The position numbers and the translations under genes were made by a program. The notes below the pieces were generated by a model that ran no database searches, was not told where the DNA came from, and saw nothing but the letters and a program-made list of their open reading frames with translations. Positions 7,971 to 19,752 of a stretch of DNA of 64,000 nucleotides are shown piece by piece. This DNA is from Vibrio sp. Isolate34 (GTDB taxonomy: Bacteria; Pseudomonadota; Gammaproteobacteria; Enterobacterales; Vibrionaceae): NCBI RefSeq assembly GCF_022397915.1, contig NZ_JAKEUO010000011.1, forward strand, positions 1 to 64,000, in the 5' to 3' direction. Position 1 is the first letter of the stretch; each line of letters begins with the position of its first letter.

Positions 7971-9542
7971 ATGACTAAAGGTATAGATAAATATAGTATC
8001 GACAGTACCGATTACACTGTCGGTCAAGATAACGTCCAAAAATGGGGTTTTGATGTTCATAACCCAGTATTCGGTATCAGTGCGGGACTTATCGCTTTGT
8101 TCCTGATCGGTGTTCTGATTACAGATACCGCTTCAGCAAAGGCTGCACTAGATGGTGTTAAAGGCCAGATTATTAATTCGTTTGATTGGCTTTTCATCTG
8201 GTCGGGTAATATTTTCGTAATTTTCTGCTTAGGCTTAATTTTTTCTCCATACGGTAAAATCCGCCTTGGTGGTATTGATGCAACAGCAGATTACTCGTTC
8301 TTTTCTTGGCTATCGATGCTGTTCGCAGCAGGTATGGGTATTGGCCTAATGTTTTGGAGTGTGGCAGAACCTGCTGCTTACTTCACGGGTTGGTTTGAAA
8401 CTCCGTTAGGTGTTGAGCCAAATACCCCTGAAGCTGCAAAATTGGCATTGGGTGCAACCATGTATCACTGGGGTCTACACCCTTGGGCTATTTATGGCGT
8501 AGTAGCACTGTCACTTGCGTTTTTCTCTTACAACAAGGGATTGCCTCTTTCTATCCGTTCTATCTTTTACCCAATTTTAGGTGATAGAGCTTGGGGCTGG
8601 GCTGGTCACATTGTTGACATTCTTGCTGTACTTGCAACGCTATTTGGTCTGGCGACATCGTTAGGCTTAGGTGCACAACAAGCGGCAAGTGGTATTCAGC
8701 ACGTATTCGGCATTGAAGCGGGCCTAGGTCTGCAAGTTATTGTTATTACAGCGGTGACTTTATTGGCGGTAGTATCAGTACTTCGTGGTATTGATGGTGG
8801 CGTTAAAGTTATCAGTAACATCAACATGTTGGTTGCTTTCCTACTGCTTATCTTAGTGGCTCTAATCGGCTACGCGGTGACTTTAGGCTCTATCCCAACA
8901 ACATTGATGGCATACATTGAAAATATCATTCCGCTAAGTAACCCTCACGGTCGTGAAGATGAAACATGGATGCACGGTTGGACTGTATTCTACTGGGCTT
9001 GGTGGATCTCATGGTCTCCATTCGTAGGTATGTTTATCGCACGTGTTTCTAAAGGTCGTACCGTTCGTGAGTTCATCACAGCAGTACTGATTGTACCGAC
9101 TACAGTGACTATAATTTGGATGTCAGTATTCGGTGGCATGGCGATTGACCAAATCGTGAATAACGTGGGTATTCTTGGTCAAGAAGGCCTAACGGATGTG
9201 TCGCTAGCAATGTTCCAAATGTTTGATGCTCTACCGTTTGGTACGCTGTTATCAATCATTGCGGTTGTATTGGTTCTAGTATTCTTCATTACATCGTCTG
9301 ACTCTGGCTCTCTGGTTATCGACAGCATTACTGCTGGTGGTAAAGTGGATACGCCAGTGCCCCAACGTGTGTTCTGGGCGTTCCTTGAAGGTGCGATCGC
9401 TGTCGCTCTATTGTGGGTTGGTGGTACAGAAGCAGTACAAGCTCTGCAAGCGGGTGCTATCTCGACAGCATTACCGTTCACCATCATTCTATTGTTGATG
9501 TGTGTAAGCTTGCTAATGGGTATGCGTACAGAGAAACGCTAG
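7971..9542 (+). CDS. BCCT-family betaine/choline/carnitine transporter
   Basis: This secondary transporter takes up quaternary-ammonium osmolytes such as glycine betaine, choline or carnitine. Its 523 residues hold 12 predicted membrane helices. The family signature is clear: MFWSVAEPAAYF near residue 126 and the Trp-rich substrate-site motif YWAWWISWSPFVGMFIAR near 340-358. The short terminal tails argue against the long osmosensing C-terminus of BetP. A GAGAGGGA box precedes the ATG. Vibrios carry several BCCT paralogues, and the sequence alone does not say which substrate this one prefers. It stands alone with a strong terminator. Confidence 0.93.
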   Translation: MTKGIDKYSIDSTDYTVGQDNVQKWGFDVHNPVFGISAGLIALFLIGVLITDTASAKAALDGVKGQIINSFDWLFIWSGNIFVIFCLGLIFSPYGKIRLGGIDATADYSFFSWLSMLFAAGMGIGLMFWSVAEPAAYFTGWFETPLGVEPNTPEAAKLALGATMYHWGLHPWAIYGVVALSLAFFSYNKGLPLSIRSIFYPILGDRAWGWAGHIVDILAVLATLFGLATSLGLGAQQAASGIQHVFGIEAGLGLQVIVITAVTLLAVVSVLRGIDGGVKVISNINMLVAFLLLILVALIGYAVTLGSIPTTLMAYIENIIPLSNPHGREDETWMHGWTVFYWAWWISWSPFVGMFIARVSKGRTVREFITAVLIVPTTVTIIWMSVFGGMAIDQIVNNVGILGQEGLTDVSLAMFQMFDALPFGTLLSIIAVVLVLVFFITSSDSGSLVIDSITAGGKVDTPVPQRVFWAFLEGAIAVALLWVGGTEAVQALQAGAISTALPFTIILLLMCVSLLMGMRTEKR

Positions 9543-9598
9543 CTCATAAAGCTCGATTTGACCGTGTTTAATATGCGGTCGAACGATAAATAATACGA

Positions 9599-9630
9599 AG
9601 GCAGGTGAGGAGACTCACCTGCCTTTTTTG
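9599..9630 (+). terminator. Rho-independent terminator after the BCCT gene
   Basis: An 11-bp perfect stem AGGCAGGTGAG / CTCACCTGCCT with a GAGA loop, then a T-run. Confidence 0.95.
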
Positions 9631-9877
9631 CATTTATTTTCTATCTAGATTTTATACCTACTTCAATACGGCATTTTACCGTATTAGATCAGACATACTT
9701 TCTAATAACCATACACTTAATAGCGTCTTGAATTTGGCGGCATGACAACTAATTGGCATATACTAAGGTTATGGTTTACATAAAAATATATTCCATTATT
9801 AAATTGTGAAATTGCTCGAATTTAATACTGATATTGGGTAGTATGCGCGAGATTTCCCACCACTCGTGAACTTTGAC

Positions 9878-11761
9878 ATGAAACTAACACTAAAACAGAA
9901 GTTAATAGGTGCTAGCCTATCTGCTGTTGTCGTTATGGCTACAGCGTTGACTTGGTTATCAGCAAACCAGTTATTTGAACAGACTCGTAATGGCGTATAT
10001 CTACGAGCTGAAAGCGTATCAGAAGCAGCATCTGAAGGTATTAAGAACTGGATTGATATTCGTACGGATATCGCTTCAGCATTCAATGATTTTTCACGAG
10101 AGGATGATGTTGTTCCTTTCCTTAAGCAAGCTCGTGTAGCGGGTGGCTTTGACGATATCTTTTTAGGTACTCCAGAAGGTGGAATGTACCGTTCACACCC
10201 TGAACGTAATCGTGCAGATTACGACCCTCGTCAACGTCCTTGGTACCAAGAAGCAAACGCAGCGGGTAAGCAAATCATTACTACGGCTTACCAAGATGCG
10301 ATCACTAAAGCTCTTCTAGTAACGATTGCAGAACCTGTTCGCCACAATGGTCAATTGGTTGGTGTCGTCGGTGCAGACGTACTTATCGACCAACTCGTTA
10401 ACGACGTAATCAGTCTAGATGTAGGTGATAACGCATACGCCATGCTAATTGATGCCTCTGACGGTACGTTCCTAGCGCACCCTGATTCGGCTCTAAGCTT
10501 GAAGCCGGTAAGCGATCTTTCAAACGATATCTCTATGCCTATCATCGAGAACGCTGTGCGTACGGGTAGCATCGAAATTATTAAACAACGTGGCGCTGAA
10601 AAGCTGCTTTACTTCACGAAGGTGCCTAACACCAACTGGATCTTCGCGGTTCAGATGGATAAAGCAACAGAAGAAGCGAACCACTCAACGCTACTTACTC
10701 AGCTGATCATCACTGCTATCGTTATTACTCTAATCGTGATCGTATTAGTGTCTTGGTTAGTGAGTTTCCTATTCCGCGACCTAAACCGAGTTTCTGCTGC
10801 ACTCGAAGAGATTGCATCAGGTGAAGGTGACCTTACTCAACGTCTTGAGCCTAAGAGCGATGACGAGATTGGTCAGCTTGCTACAAACTTCAACCGTTTC
10901 GTGGGCAACATGCACACTATGGTGGTCAAGTTAAGCGAAGTGTCTGCTGCATTGGGCAACCAAGCACGTCAAACAGCTTCTCAAGCGGAAGAACGTAGTG
11001 CTCGTATCCAAATGCAACAAGACGAGATCAACATGGTAGCAACGGCCGTCAACGAAATGGCTGCAGCAACACAAGAGATCGCCGGTAACGCTGACCACAC
11101 AGCTCAGAATTCATCTGAAGCGGTTGGCGCGTGTGAGCACGGTACTGGTCAAGTGACACAGACTCAAAGCTCAATCCAAAACCTTGCTCAAGAAGTTCAA
11201 ATCGCAACGAACGTGATTCTAGAACTTGAAGAGCACGGCAACAGCATCAACGCTATCTTGTCGAACATCCAAGGTATCGCTGAACAAACTAACCTACTTG
11301 CACTTAACGCCGCTATCGAAGCAGCACGTGCGGGTGAACAAGGTCGTGGTTTCGCGGTTGTTGCTGATGAAGTTCGTGTTCTGAGCCAACGTACACACGG
11401 CTCAACGCAAGAAATTCAACAGACGATTGAATTGCTGCAAGGCACAACAGGCAAAGCGGTTAACATCATGAACGATAGCCGTACGCTTGCTGAAACCAGT
11501 GTTGATGACGCTAACTCAGCAGCGGCGAGCCTAACGCAAATTCATGCAGCTGTTGAACGCATCAGCGACATGGCAACACAGATTGCTTCTGCTGCAGAAG
11601 AGCAAGCATCTGTAACGTCTGAGATTACTCGTAACACTGAAGGAATCCGTGACGTGTCTAACGAGCTAGCAGACGAAGCACACCAAGCAGCAGAGCAAGC
11701 AGCGCAGCTGTCTGAACTGTCTCACGAGCTAGAGAGCGAAATCAGCCGCTTCAAGCTGTAA
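9878..11761 (+). CDS. Methyl-accepting chemotaxis protein with dCache sensor
   Basis: This chemoreceptor couples a periplasmic ligand to CheA. Starting at ATG 9878 it has 627 residues; a GTG at 9866 is possible, and neither has a strong ribosome site. The order is a membrane helix near 8-28, then a double Cache periplasmic domain (about 35-270) with RPWYQEA, the usual dCache_1 segment. A second helix lies near 280-302, HAMP near 305-355 ([20 protein letters not shown]), then the long methyl-accepting coiled coil. Its invariant tip is [20 protein letters not shown]. The ligand is not predictable here. It is a single gene with its own terminator. Confidence 0.93.
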   Translation: MKLTLKQKLIGASLSAVVVMATALTWLSANQLFEQTRNGVYLRAESVSEAASEGIKNWIDIRTDIASAFNDFSREDDVVPFLKQARVAGGFDDIFLGTPEGGMYRSHPERNRADYDPRQRPWYQEANAAGKQIITTAYQDAITKALLVTIAEPVRHNGQLVGVVGADVLIDQLVNDVISLDVGDNAYAMLIDASDGTFLAHPDSALSLKPVSDLSNDISMPIIENAVRTGSIEIIKQRGAEKLLYFTKVPNTNWIFAVQMDKATEEANHSTLLTQLIITAIVITLIVIVLVSWLVSFLFRDLNRVSAALEEIASGEGDLTQRLEPKSDDEIGQLATNFNRFVGNMHTMVVKLSEVSAALGNQARQTASQAEERSARIQMQQDEINMVATAVNEMAAATQEIAGNADHTAQNSSEAVGACEHGTGQVTQTQSSIQNLAQEVQIATNVILELEEHGNSINAILSNIQGIAEQTNLLALNAAIEAARAGEQGRGFAVVADEVRVLSQRTHGSTQEIQQTIELLQGTTGKAVNIMNDSRTLAETSVDDANSAAASLTQIHAAVERISDMATQIASAAEEQASVTSEITRNTEGIRDVSNELADEAHQAAEQAAQLSELSHELESEISRFKL

Positions 11762-11780
11762 GCGCTAACTCGTCATTTAA

Positions 11781-11813
11781 AAGCCGAATGTGATTATCAC
11801 ATTCGGCTTTTTT
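11781..11813 (+). terminator. Rho-independent terminator after the chemoreceptor gene
   Basis: AAGCCGAATGTGA / TCACATTCGGCTT perfect stem followed by a T-run. Confidence 0.95.
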
Positions 11814-12034
11814 GTGCCTGCTCGTTAGAGCCTTAAGCTGCCGAACTACTTGTTAGGGTAATCTGGGAACTTAGCCTTGAAAGATGCACGAGTAGGGAAG
11901 TATTTTCCATGAATTTAACCATTTCGGGGCATTAGCTTATCGTTGCTTAAAGCGTTTTGGTATTTACTTCAAGGTAGACGTTACTGGTCAAGTTTGATTG
12001 AAGAAGAGCCTAGTTCAGAAAAGTTAAAAGATAA

Positions 12035-12064
12035 CAAAAAGCCCGAGCATGAACTCGGGCTTTG
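12035..12064 (-). terminator. Rho-independent terminator after cydC
   Basis: AAAGCCCGAGTTCATGCTCG followed by GGC and five T on the minus strand, about 40 bp past the cydC stop. The stretch 11814-12034 between the two terminators holds no gene. Confidence 0.9.
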
Positions 12065-12104
12065 AATGGTTTCTTATATAGCTTAAATAGAACCTATGAA
12101 GGCA

Positions 12105-13826
12105 TTAGATTGCCTGACGAAGTTGGAAATAGCGTCCTTGTTCGTTCAACAGTGCCTCGTGAGAGCCATGTTCTACAATCTCACCTTGTTCAATCAGGAC
12201 GATAGAATCCATCGCTTCCAGACCAATCAAACGGTGTGTAATGAAAATAACTGTCTTACCTTCAAAATGCTTCTCAAACAGTGCCATGATGCTCTGCTCA
12301 GTTTGCTTATCTAGGCCTTCGGTAGGCTCATCAAGCAGCAGGATAGGGGCATCATGAAGGATGGCACGTGCAATACCAACACGGCGCTTCTCACCACCAG
12401 ACAGTTGACGACCACCGTCACCTAACCAGCTATCAAGACCATCGTTCTCAAGCAGCTTTTCTAGGCCAACGTCTTTAAGAATGTTAGCTAGGTGCTCATC
12501 GTTGGCATCTGGTTTCGCAATCAACAAGTTGTCGCGTAAGCTGCCATTCAAGATGTCGACACGTTGGCTTACCACACTGATCGATTCACGCAGTTGTGAT
12601 TCGTTCCATTGTGTCAGCTCAATACCCGCGATAGAGATGTAACCCTTTTTCGGATCCCAGTAGCGAGTTAGAAGCTGAATCAGTGTCGATTTACCAGAAC
12701 CCGTTTGACCAACAATCGCAACCTTGTTCGTTGCAGGGATCGTTAGGTCGACAGCGTTCAGAACACTGCGTTCAGAATCAGGGTAGTTGAACGTCACGTT
12801 TGAGAACGTAATATCCAGCGGCTTGTTGATGTCGAGCTTCTCTTCAGCGAACTGAACTTCAGGTTCTGACAGAATGACTTCATTCAAGCGACGTGCAGAA
12901 GACAGAGTCTGACCTAAATGCTGGAACGCACCTGCGATTGGCATCAATAGTTCAAAACTTGCCATGGTTGCGAACGCCATTAGCGCGATGAACGGATCAG
13001 GTGCATTGCCACCCACGCCATCTGCCGCCAGCCAAAGCATAAGAACCAGCGTTAAACCGTTGAACAGCATGAGCGCAGCTGAAGCCATGCCGGTTAGGTT
13101 AGCGTTTACAAACTGGTTCGCCATCAGCTTGTGTTGTGTCTCTAGAATCGCATTACGGTAACGCTCTTCTGCACCAAACAGAGTCAGTTCGCTGTAGCCT
13201 TCAATCCAATCCAGAGTGGTAACACGAAGATCCGCTTTGTTCTGTGTCAGTTCGCCGCCGTTACGCTTGCCCAGTTTGTAGAACAAGATTGGCCAAACCA
13301 ACAGCATGATCAGAAGGATAGAACCTAAGATCAAACCTAGTGAGCTATCGAACCACATCAAGAACAGAGTCAGGAAGAAGATACCAAACACACCAACCGT
13401 CACAGGGCTTACTAAGCGCAAGTAAACGTGGTCCATAGCGTCGACATCAGCAACCAACCGGTTCAGTAGGTCAGCGTCACGAAGGTTTGAGATACGACCT
13501 GGGATCAGCGGAGCCAGCTTCTTGAAGAAGAAGATACGCAGGTCTGTCAGTAGTTTGAATGTCGCATTGTGGCTCACAACACGTTCACCCCAACGACCCG
13601 CAGTACGGCTCATTGCCAAACCACGAACACCACCGCCTGGCAGCATGTAGTTAAAGGTTTCACGAGCAATCGTCAGGCCTGCAACCGCAGAAGCGGAAAT
13701 GAACCAACCCGATAGCGTTAACAAGCCAATAGAAGCTGACAGAGTAGCAAAAGCCAATAGCATGCCTAGCGATAGGCCAAACCAATGCTTTTTATAGAGT
13801 TTCAGGTAAGGCAGTAAATCACGCAT
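12105..13826 (-). CDS. cydC: Heterodimeric ABC exporter CydDC, subunit CydC
   Basis: It is one half of the CydDC exporter, which moves cysteine and glutathione to the periplasm and is needed to assemble cytochrome bd. Its 573 residues comprise a six-helix membrane domain (about 15-310) and an ATPase domain. The ATPase has Walker A GQTGSGKST, signature LSGGEKRRVGIARAI and Walker B ILLLDEPTEGLD, followed by the switch His in FITHRL. Its ATG overlaps the end of cydD by 8 bp, so the pair is translationally coupled. Order and strand (trxB, cydD, cydC) match other vibrios. Confidence 0.96.
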   Translation of the reverse strand: MRDLLPYLKLYKKHWFGLSLGMLLAFATLSASIGLLTLSGWFISASAVAGLTIARETFNYMLPGGGVRGLAMSRTAGRWGERVVSHNATFKLLTDLRIFFFKKLAPLIPGRISNLRDADLLNRLVADVDAMDHVYLRLVSPVTVGVFGIFFLTLFLMWFDSSLGLILGSILLIMLLVWPILFYKLGKRNGGELTQNKADLRVTTLDWIEGYSELTLFGAEERYRNAILETQHKLMANQFVNANLTGMASAALMLFNGLTLVLMLWLAADGVGGNAPDPFIALMAFATMASFELLMPIAGAFQHLGQTLSSARRLNEVILSEPEVQFAEEKLDINKPLDITFSNVTFNYPDSERSVLNAVDLTIPATNKVAIVGQTGSGKSTLIQLLTRYWDPKKGYISIAGIELTQWNESQLRESISVVSQRVDILNGSLRDNLLIAKPDANDEHLANILKDVGLEKLLENDGLDSWLGDGGRQLSGGEKRRVGIARAILHDAPILLLDEPTEGLDKQTEQSIMALFEKHFEGKTVIFITHRLIGLEAMDSIVLIEQGEIVEHGSHEALLNEQGRYFQLRQAI

Positions 13827-15603
13827 CTAAATTACCCTTATTGTCTTGTTGAGCTAAGTTCGCGTTAAGCATCTCTTCGAATAAACCACCCGCAGTCGAA
13901 AGCTGAGAGTAATGACCTTGTTCCACAAGACCACCATCGCGCATAACCAGAATGTTATCGACCGATTGAAGAGGAGCAAGTTGGTGCGTCACAAGCAGGG
14001 CAGTGCGACTTTCGATGTTGCTGTTAATGCCTTTCATCACGAGCTGTTCACTGCGAGTATCTAGGCTGGCAGTCGGTTCATCAAGCAACCAGAATTGGCC
14101 GTCTTGAATCATTGCACGAGCCAAAGCCAAACGCTGAGATTGACCAACAGATAGGCCACCCGAACGGTCAGAAATCATGTAATCCAAGCCATGCTCGTTT
14201 ACAAATTCGTTAGCAAAAGATTGCTCTAGTGCGTTTTGAACAGTTTGGTCAGTGATATCTTGCTTACCTAGAGTGACGTTGTCACGAATGGTGCCGTGAA
14301 GCAATAATGGGTTTTGACCAACCCAGCTGATCGTCTTACGCCAAGATGCCAAGTCTAAGTCACGCAGTTCAACGCCATTGATTTTCAAGCTTCCTTCATA
14401 AGGCATGAAACCAAGGATGGCGTTGATCAAACTTGTTTTACCCGCACCGCTTGGGCCAACTAATGCAGTCGACTGGCGAGTATTCAGTGCAAACGAAATA
14501 GGGCCAACCAGTTGAACACCTTCAGGGCTCAACACTTTCAGATCTTGAGCCTCAATATTGATGCCTTGAGCTGAGTCTAGTTGAGTGTCACCTGATTTAA
14601 CCTTAGTGATGTCTGTTTCTAGGAACTCGACAATACTCTCGGCCGCGCCCACTGCTTGTTGCTTCGCGTGGTAGAACGTACCTAAGTCGCGTAGAGGTTG
14701 GTAAAACTCAGGTGCCAAGATAAGGATAAACAAACCAGCGAATAGAGTAATGCCAACGCCGTAGTGACCGAAGTTAAGCTCGCCGATGTAAGTGAAACCA
14801 AAGTAAACCGCCGTCATCGCAATAGAGATAGACGTGAAGAACTCAAGCACAGCAGAAGACAAGAAAGCGATCTTCAATACATCCATGGTGCGCGTTCTGA
14901 ACACCTCTGATGCACCTTTCAATACTTCTGTTTCCGCGCTAGTACGGTCGAAAAGACGAATCGTTGTCATGGATTGCAAACGGTCGTAAAAGTGGCCTGA
15001 AAGACGCTGAAGCGCTTTGAAGTTTTTACGGTTTGCATCGGCCGCTTTCATGCCAACTAATGCCATGAACATCGGCACCAGTGGCGCAGTCAGCAAGAAG
15101 ATAAGGCCAGCCGCCCAGTTTACTGGGAACACCACGACCAAAATAATGAATGGAATCATTACCGACAAAGACATCTGAGGTAAGTAACGAGAGAAGAAGT
15201 CTTGCATGTCTTCAACTTGTTCTAGCAACAAGGTTGCCCACGTACCAGCAGGCTTACCTTTGATGTAAGCAGGGCCTAGTTCGCGTAACTTATCGAGAAT
15301 GAGCTGCCTAATGTAAACACGGATCTGTTCACCACAGCGATAACCTGCGATTTCACGACCCCATGTACAGCCCGCACGGCCAACGACCGAAAGTGCCAAG
15401 CCAGCAAAATGACCAACCAGTTCAGACTTATCGACATTCTCGATGATCAACTGGTGAAGAATAGAGGCGAGAAGAGCTGCTTGAGCAATTAAAAACACGC
15501 TTGAAAGTACGCCAAGGCTAATCGCAATCATAAGCCAGCGTTTCGCTAACTTACTCTGTTGCTTAAGCCACTTGTTCAAGCTGCGTTGTTTTTTCTTATC
15601 CAT
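13819..15603 (-). CDS. cydD: Heterodimeric ABC exporter CydDC, subunit CydD
   Basis: It is the partner subunit of CydC in the thiol exporter of the inner membrane. Its 594 residues show membrane helices from about 25 to 320, then an ATPase domain with Walker A GPSGAGKTS, a divergent signature LSVGQSQRLALARAM and Walker B WLLDEPTASLD. The family is heterodimeric, and slightly divergent signature motifs in one half are normal. Just upstream of the ATG lies an AT-rich near-palindrome (15615-15630) resembling a Fur box. A terminator separates it from trxB, so cydDC probably has its own promoter. Confidence 0.96.
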   Translation of the reverse strand: MDKKKQRSLNKWLKQQSKLAKRWLMIAISLGVLSSVFLIAQAALLASILHQLIIENVDKSELVGHFAGLALSVVGRAGCTWGREIAGYRCGEQIRVYIRQLILDKLRELGPAYIKGKPAGTWATLLLEQVEDMQDFFSRYLPQMSLSVMIPFIILVVVFPVNWAAGLIFLLTAPLVPMFMALVGMKAADANRKNFKALQRLSGHFYDRLQSMTTIRLFDRTSAETEVLKGASEVFRTRTMDVLKIAFLSSAVLEFFTSISIAMTAVYFGFTYIGELNFGHYGVGITLFAGLFILILAPEFYQPLRDLGTFYHAKQQAVGAAESIVEFLETDITKVKSGDTQLDSAQGINIEAQDLKVLSPEGVQLVGPISFALNTRQSTALVGPSGAGKTSLINAILGFMPYEGSLKINGVELRDLDLASWRKTISWVGQNPLLLHGTIRDNVTLGKQDITDQTVQNALEQSFANEFVNEHGLDYMISDRSGGLSVGQSQRLALARAMIQDGQFWLLDEPTASLDTRSEQLVMKGINSNIESRTALLVTHQLAPLQSVDNILVMRDGGLVEQGHYSQLSTAGGLFEEMLNANLAQQDNKGNLDA

Positions 15604-15614
15604 TATGAAGGCTT

Positions 15615-15630
15615 AATGATAATTATTATT
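15615..15630. promoter_or_regulatory. Possible Fur-like box upstream of cydD
   Basis: AATGATAATTATTATT is a near-perfect palindrome in the style of GATAATGATAATCATTATC. It lies 12 bp before cydD, where a bound repressor would block transcription or initiation. Chance is a real alternative in AT-rich sequence. Confidence 0.35.
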
Positions 15631-15656
15631 TGTTGAGGGCGGCTAGTATACAAAAG

Positions 15657-15685
15657 AAAGCCCAGTGGATATACCACTGGGCTTT
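15657..15685 (-). terminator. Rho-independent terminator after trxB
   Basis: AAAGCCCAGTGG / CCACTGGGCTTT form a 12-bp stem, with CTTTCTTTT following on the minus strand. Confidence 0.85.
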
Positions 15686-15764
15686 AGGGATTTACAACAA
15701 AATGTGATGACGCCCTGCATCTACTGAGGCGAGAGCACCGATAATCAAATCTGCAATCTCAGAT

Positions 15765-17410
<1,646 letters not shown>

Positions 17411-17770
17411 TTAAGCCATATTTTCTGCATCGTATCGACAGATTTGGCATTTAAAATCATCTTCTTGGTAGCTTATTAATAGAGACTCATCATCAACCAC
17501 CCCGTCACCATTACAAGTGTCTACCCAGTCGCCGTCATCAGTTTCCATCATACCCATAACACCATCACAGCTAACATTTTCTAATAGCGGTTGTAATACT
17601 TGCTCATAGTGGTACATCTGCTTGCTGCTTAGTTCATTTAGATCTCCACCATTTGCTATTAGCTTATGGCCGATACCGATAGAGGTGCTCTCATCTAAAC
17701 TAACATTCTCTGCTGACTCTTCAATGATACTGCCGTTGTCCAACAGAAAACCTAATACTTCCAAATCCAT
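17411..17770 (-). CDS. Acidic orphan protein with C-terminal CxxC
   Basis: I do not recognise this 119-residue protein. It is strongly acidic (many Asp and Glu, few Lys or Arg), has no membrane segment or signal peptide, and carries four cysteines at 68, 86, 108 and 111. The last pair forms CQIC near the C-terminus, a possible metal or disulfide site. The ATG follows a GTGAGGA box at good spacing, so translation is likely. It stands alone in the AT-rich accessory block. Acidic small proteins near mobile DNA are sometimes DNA mimics or inhibitors, but nothing here proves that. Confidence 0.65.
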   Translation of the reverse strand: MDLEVLGFLLDNGSIIEESAENVSLDESTSIGIGHKLIANGGDLNELSSKQMYHYEQVLQPLLENVSCDGVMGMMETDDGDWVDTCNGDGVVDDESLLISYQEDDFKCQICRYDAENMA

Positions 17771-18136
17771 ATTATCCTCACTTATTATTTTGTTGACTTT
17801 AATAACAATAATTTAAGTGTGGCAATTATACGTAGAACCATTATGGGAATGCTGTGCGGTAGATCTGAAAACACATGTCTTTTTACTTTTTGATAATGCG
17901 AGTAGCAACTGTCACTGAAGATAACTAAAAAAAAGTATGATTATTTGGGTAGGGGTGCAAAGCGGCGAGTACTTTTGCTAACACAGTGTAATTATTGTTG
18001 ATAAGGTGAATTTGACAGGTTCGATGAAGTTCCTCGTTTAAGCGCCAGTTCTCCTTTTGGGTCATATCAAGGAGAAAAAAGCCGAACCTATTTTGGCTGG
18101 GTTCGGCTTTTTTGTGGTTATAAAGTCACTTATTAA
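17771..18136. other. Intergenic stretch with one terminator
   Basis: AT-rich, with no frame worth calling. It holds the promoter of the acidic orphan gene on its left and the hairpin at 18075-18113 on its right. Confidence 0.45.
18075..18113 (-). terminator. Terminator after the coiled-coil membrane gene (both strands)
   Basis: AAAAAAGCCGAACC and GGGTTCGGCTTTTTT pair around an 11-base loop, with A and T runs on both sides, so it works in either direction. Confidence 0.85.
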
Positions 18137-19492
18137 TCAAGCTTTGGTACTTTGCTCTGTTGATGGTGTTTCGTTAGGTTTCGCTGGCTCATGAATCTTT
18201 TTTAGCGACTTCGATAGCAAAGCAATATCTTTAATTTGTTTGACCATATCTGGGACATTGCTAACGTCGGCTTTACCATCTGCGGGGCCATAGAATGTTT
18301 TAACTAATTCCTGCTTTATCGTTGTCTTGATTTCAGAAGGAACATCGTCTAAGAATGCTCCAATTGAGCCTAACTGTACTCCGCGATTTCTGTAAACAAG
18401 TTCTTGCTTTCGATGGTATGCAGATTCTTTAAGCAAGTAAACCGAAGGTGAACTAAAAAGTACTATTGTTAAAAATCTAATAAAATAACCCGAAACATCA
18501 GTAGGTAGGTTTATAACCATTGAATATGAAGAACCTTGGCCGACCCAAGAGACAAAAAACAGTACAAAGGATAACAATGGTAATATCATCGCGAATAGAC
18601 CATATAAGCGCAATTTGTCGGCTTCTTCACGTTGATAATCTGCGTTCGCAATATCTGACTTGGCCCGTCTAAATTCACTTAGTGAACCCAATACTTCAGT
18701 TAGCTTGTTCTTCTGATTAGCAAACCCTCGAACTTCGACACGAATTGCTCTTTCCAATTCTAAAGCTAGATCCGTAATTTGATGATCTAATGTTGCTTGT
18801 GTCTCTGCTATTTCCATTTCGACCGAGTGCTTTGATTCTCTAAGTTGCTCGGTTAAGGACACGGTTTCCACTGCAATTTCATCGGAGAATGATTGTAGGA
18901 GTTCAGCCTTGATTTTATTAACTTCTTTTCTTGTAGTACTTCTTAATTCAGCAACCTCTATGGCAACTTCGTTGGTTGCTTGTTGGATAGATTCGACGTT
19001 AGCCAATTCATGTTTTTTGATCGATTCGGCTTGCTCTTTCTGATTTTCGTTGATTTCTTTAATCGTTCGAGACAACGTTGAAACTTGCTGATTCATCTTT
19101 TTTATCGCAGCAGGGGTCAACCTGACCATATAAGATTGAACTTCAGATTGGAAATCATCAAGCTCGGATTTTAGACTTTCCCAAGCTTCGTTATTGATCC
19201 CTAGGTCAGTTATCTTTTTACCGTTTTTTAGATTAAATGGCACCCATACGGATAAGGCTGTCAACATAGTCTCCATATTTTGGAGAAAGTAAAATTCGTC
19301 TGCGTATGAGAGTGTTTGATAAGTGTCGGCGTAATTCTCAATTGTTTCACTCAGATTTTGTAGGTCATTTTGAAAGAGCTTAAGGTTCTCATCACCTCTT
19401 TGTGGCGTATAAAATGTTTTGATGCGTGAAACAATTTCACTTCCAAGTATGGAAATGTCATAGCCATTAATAGGTCTGTTCTTTTTGATCAT
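18137..19492 (-). CDS. Orphan membrane protein: long coiled coil, two membrane helices, helical tail
   Basis: I do not recognise the family. The 451 residues divide into a helical N-terminal region (1-125), a long charged coiled coil (about 130-285), two membrane helices (about 297-318 and 336-354), and a C-terminal tail. The tail carries a conserved-looking segment RNRGVQLGSIGAFLDDVP at 369-386. No signal peptide precedes it, so the coiled coil probably faces the cytoplasm. A GAGGTGA-like site precedes ATG 19492. It is alone in the AT-rich block with its own terminator. Membrane effectors of phage defence share this kind of layout, but no enzymatic partner is next to it. Confidence 0.7.
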   Translation of the reverse strand: MIKKNRPINGYDISILGSEIVSRIKTFYTPQRGDENLKLFQNDLQNLSETIENYADTYQTLSYADEFYFLQNMETMLTALSVWVPFNLKNGKKITDLGINNEAWESLKSELDDFQSEVQSYMVRLTPAAIKKMNQQVSTLSRTIKEINENQKEQAESIKKHELANVESIQQATNEVAIEVAELRSTTRKEVNKIKAELLQSFSDEIAVETVSLTEQLRESKHSVEMEIAETQATLDHQITDLALELERAIRVEVRGFANQKNKLTEVLGSLSEFRRAKSDIANADYQREEADKLRLYGLFAMILPLLSFVLFFVSWVGQGSSYSMVINLPTDVSGYFIRFLTIVLFSSPSVYLLKESAYHRKQELVYRNRGVQLGSIGAFLDDVPSEIKTTIKQELVKTFYGPADGKADVSNVPDMVKQIKDIALLSKSLKKIHEPAKPNETPSTEQSTKA

Positions 19493-19752
19493 GAGGTGAT
19501 TTACCGAAGATTAAGGTTGCTATCAAAGTAGTTTATATTCAATTCTACATATAACAACGGAAATGTTATATGAGCTTGATTAATAGCAATAAATATAGAT
19601 TTCAACGAGTGCTAAACAAGCTCTTTGAACGATGGTAGTTAGGTCGAATTTACCTCCGTGATACAACACGGGGATTCACGATGAACAGCATTAGAATAAT
19701 GGGTCACGTCTAGTAGGGAAAAACCCATGAACAGGATGTGAATGAGTAAAAG

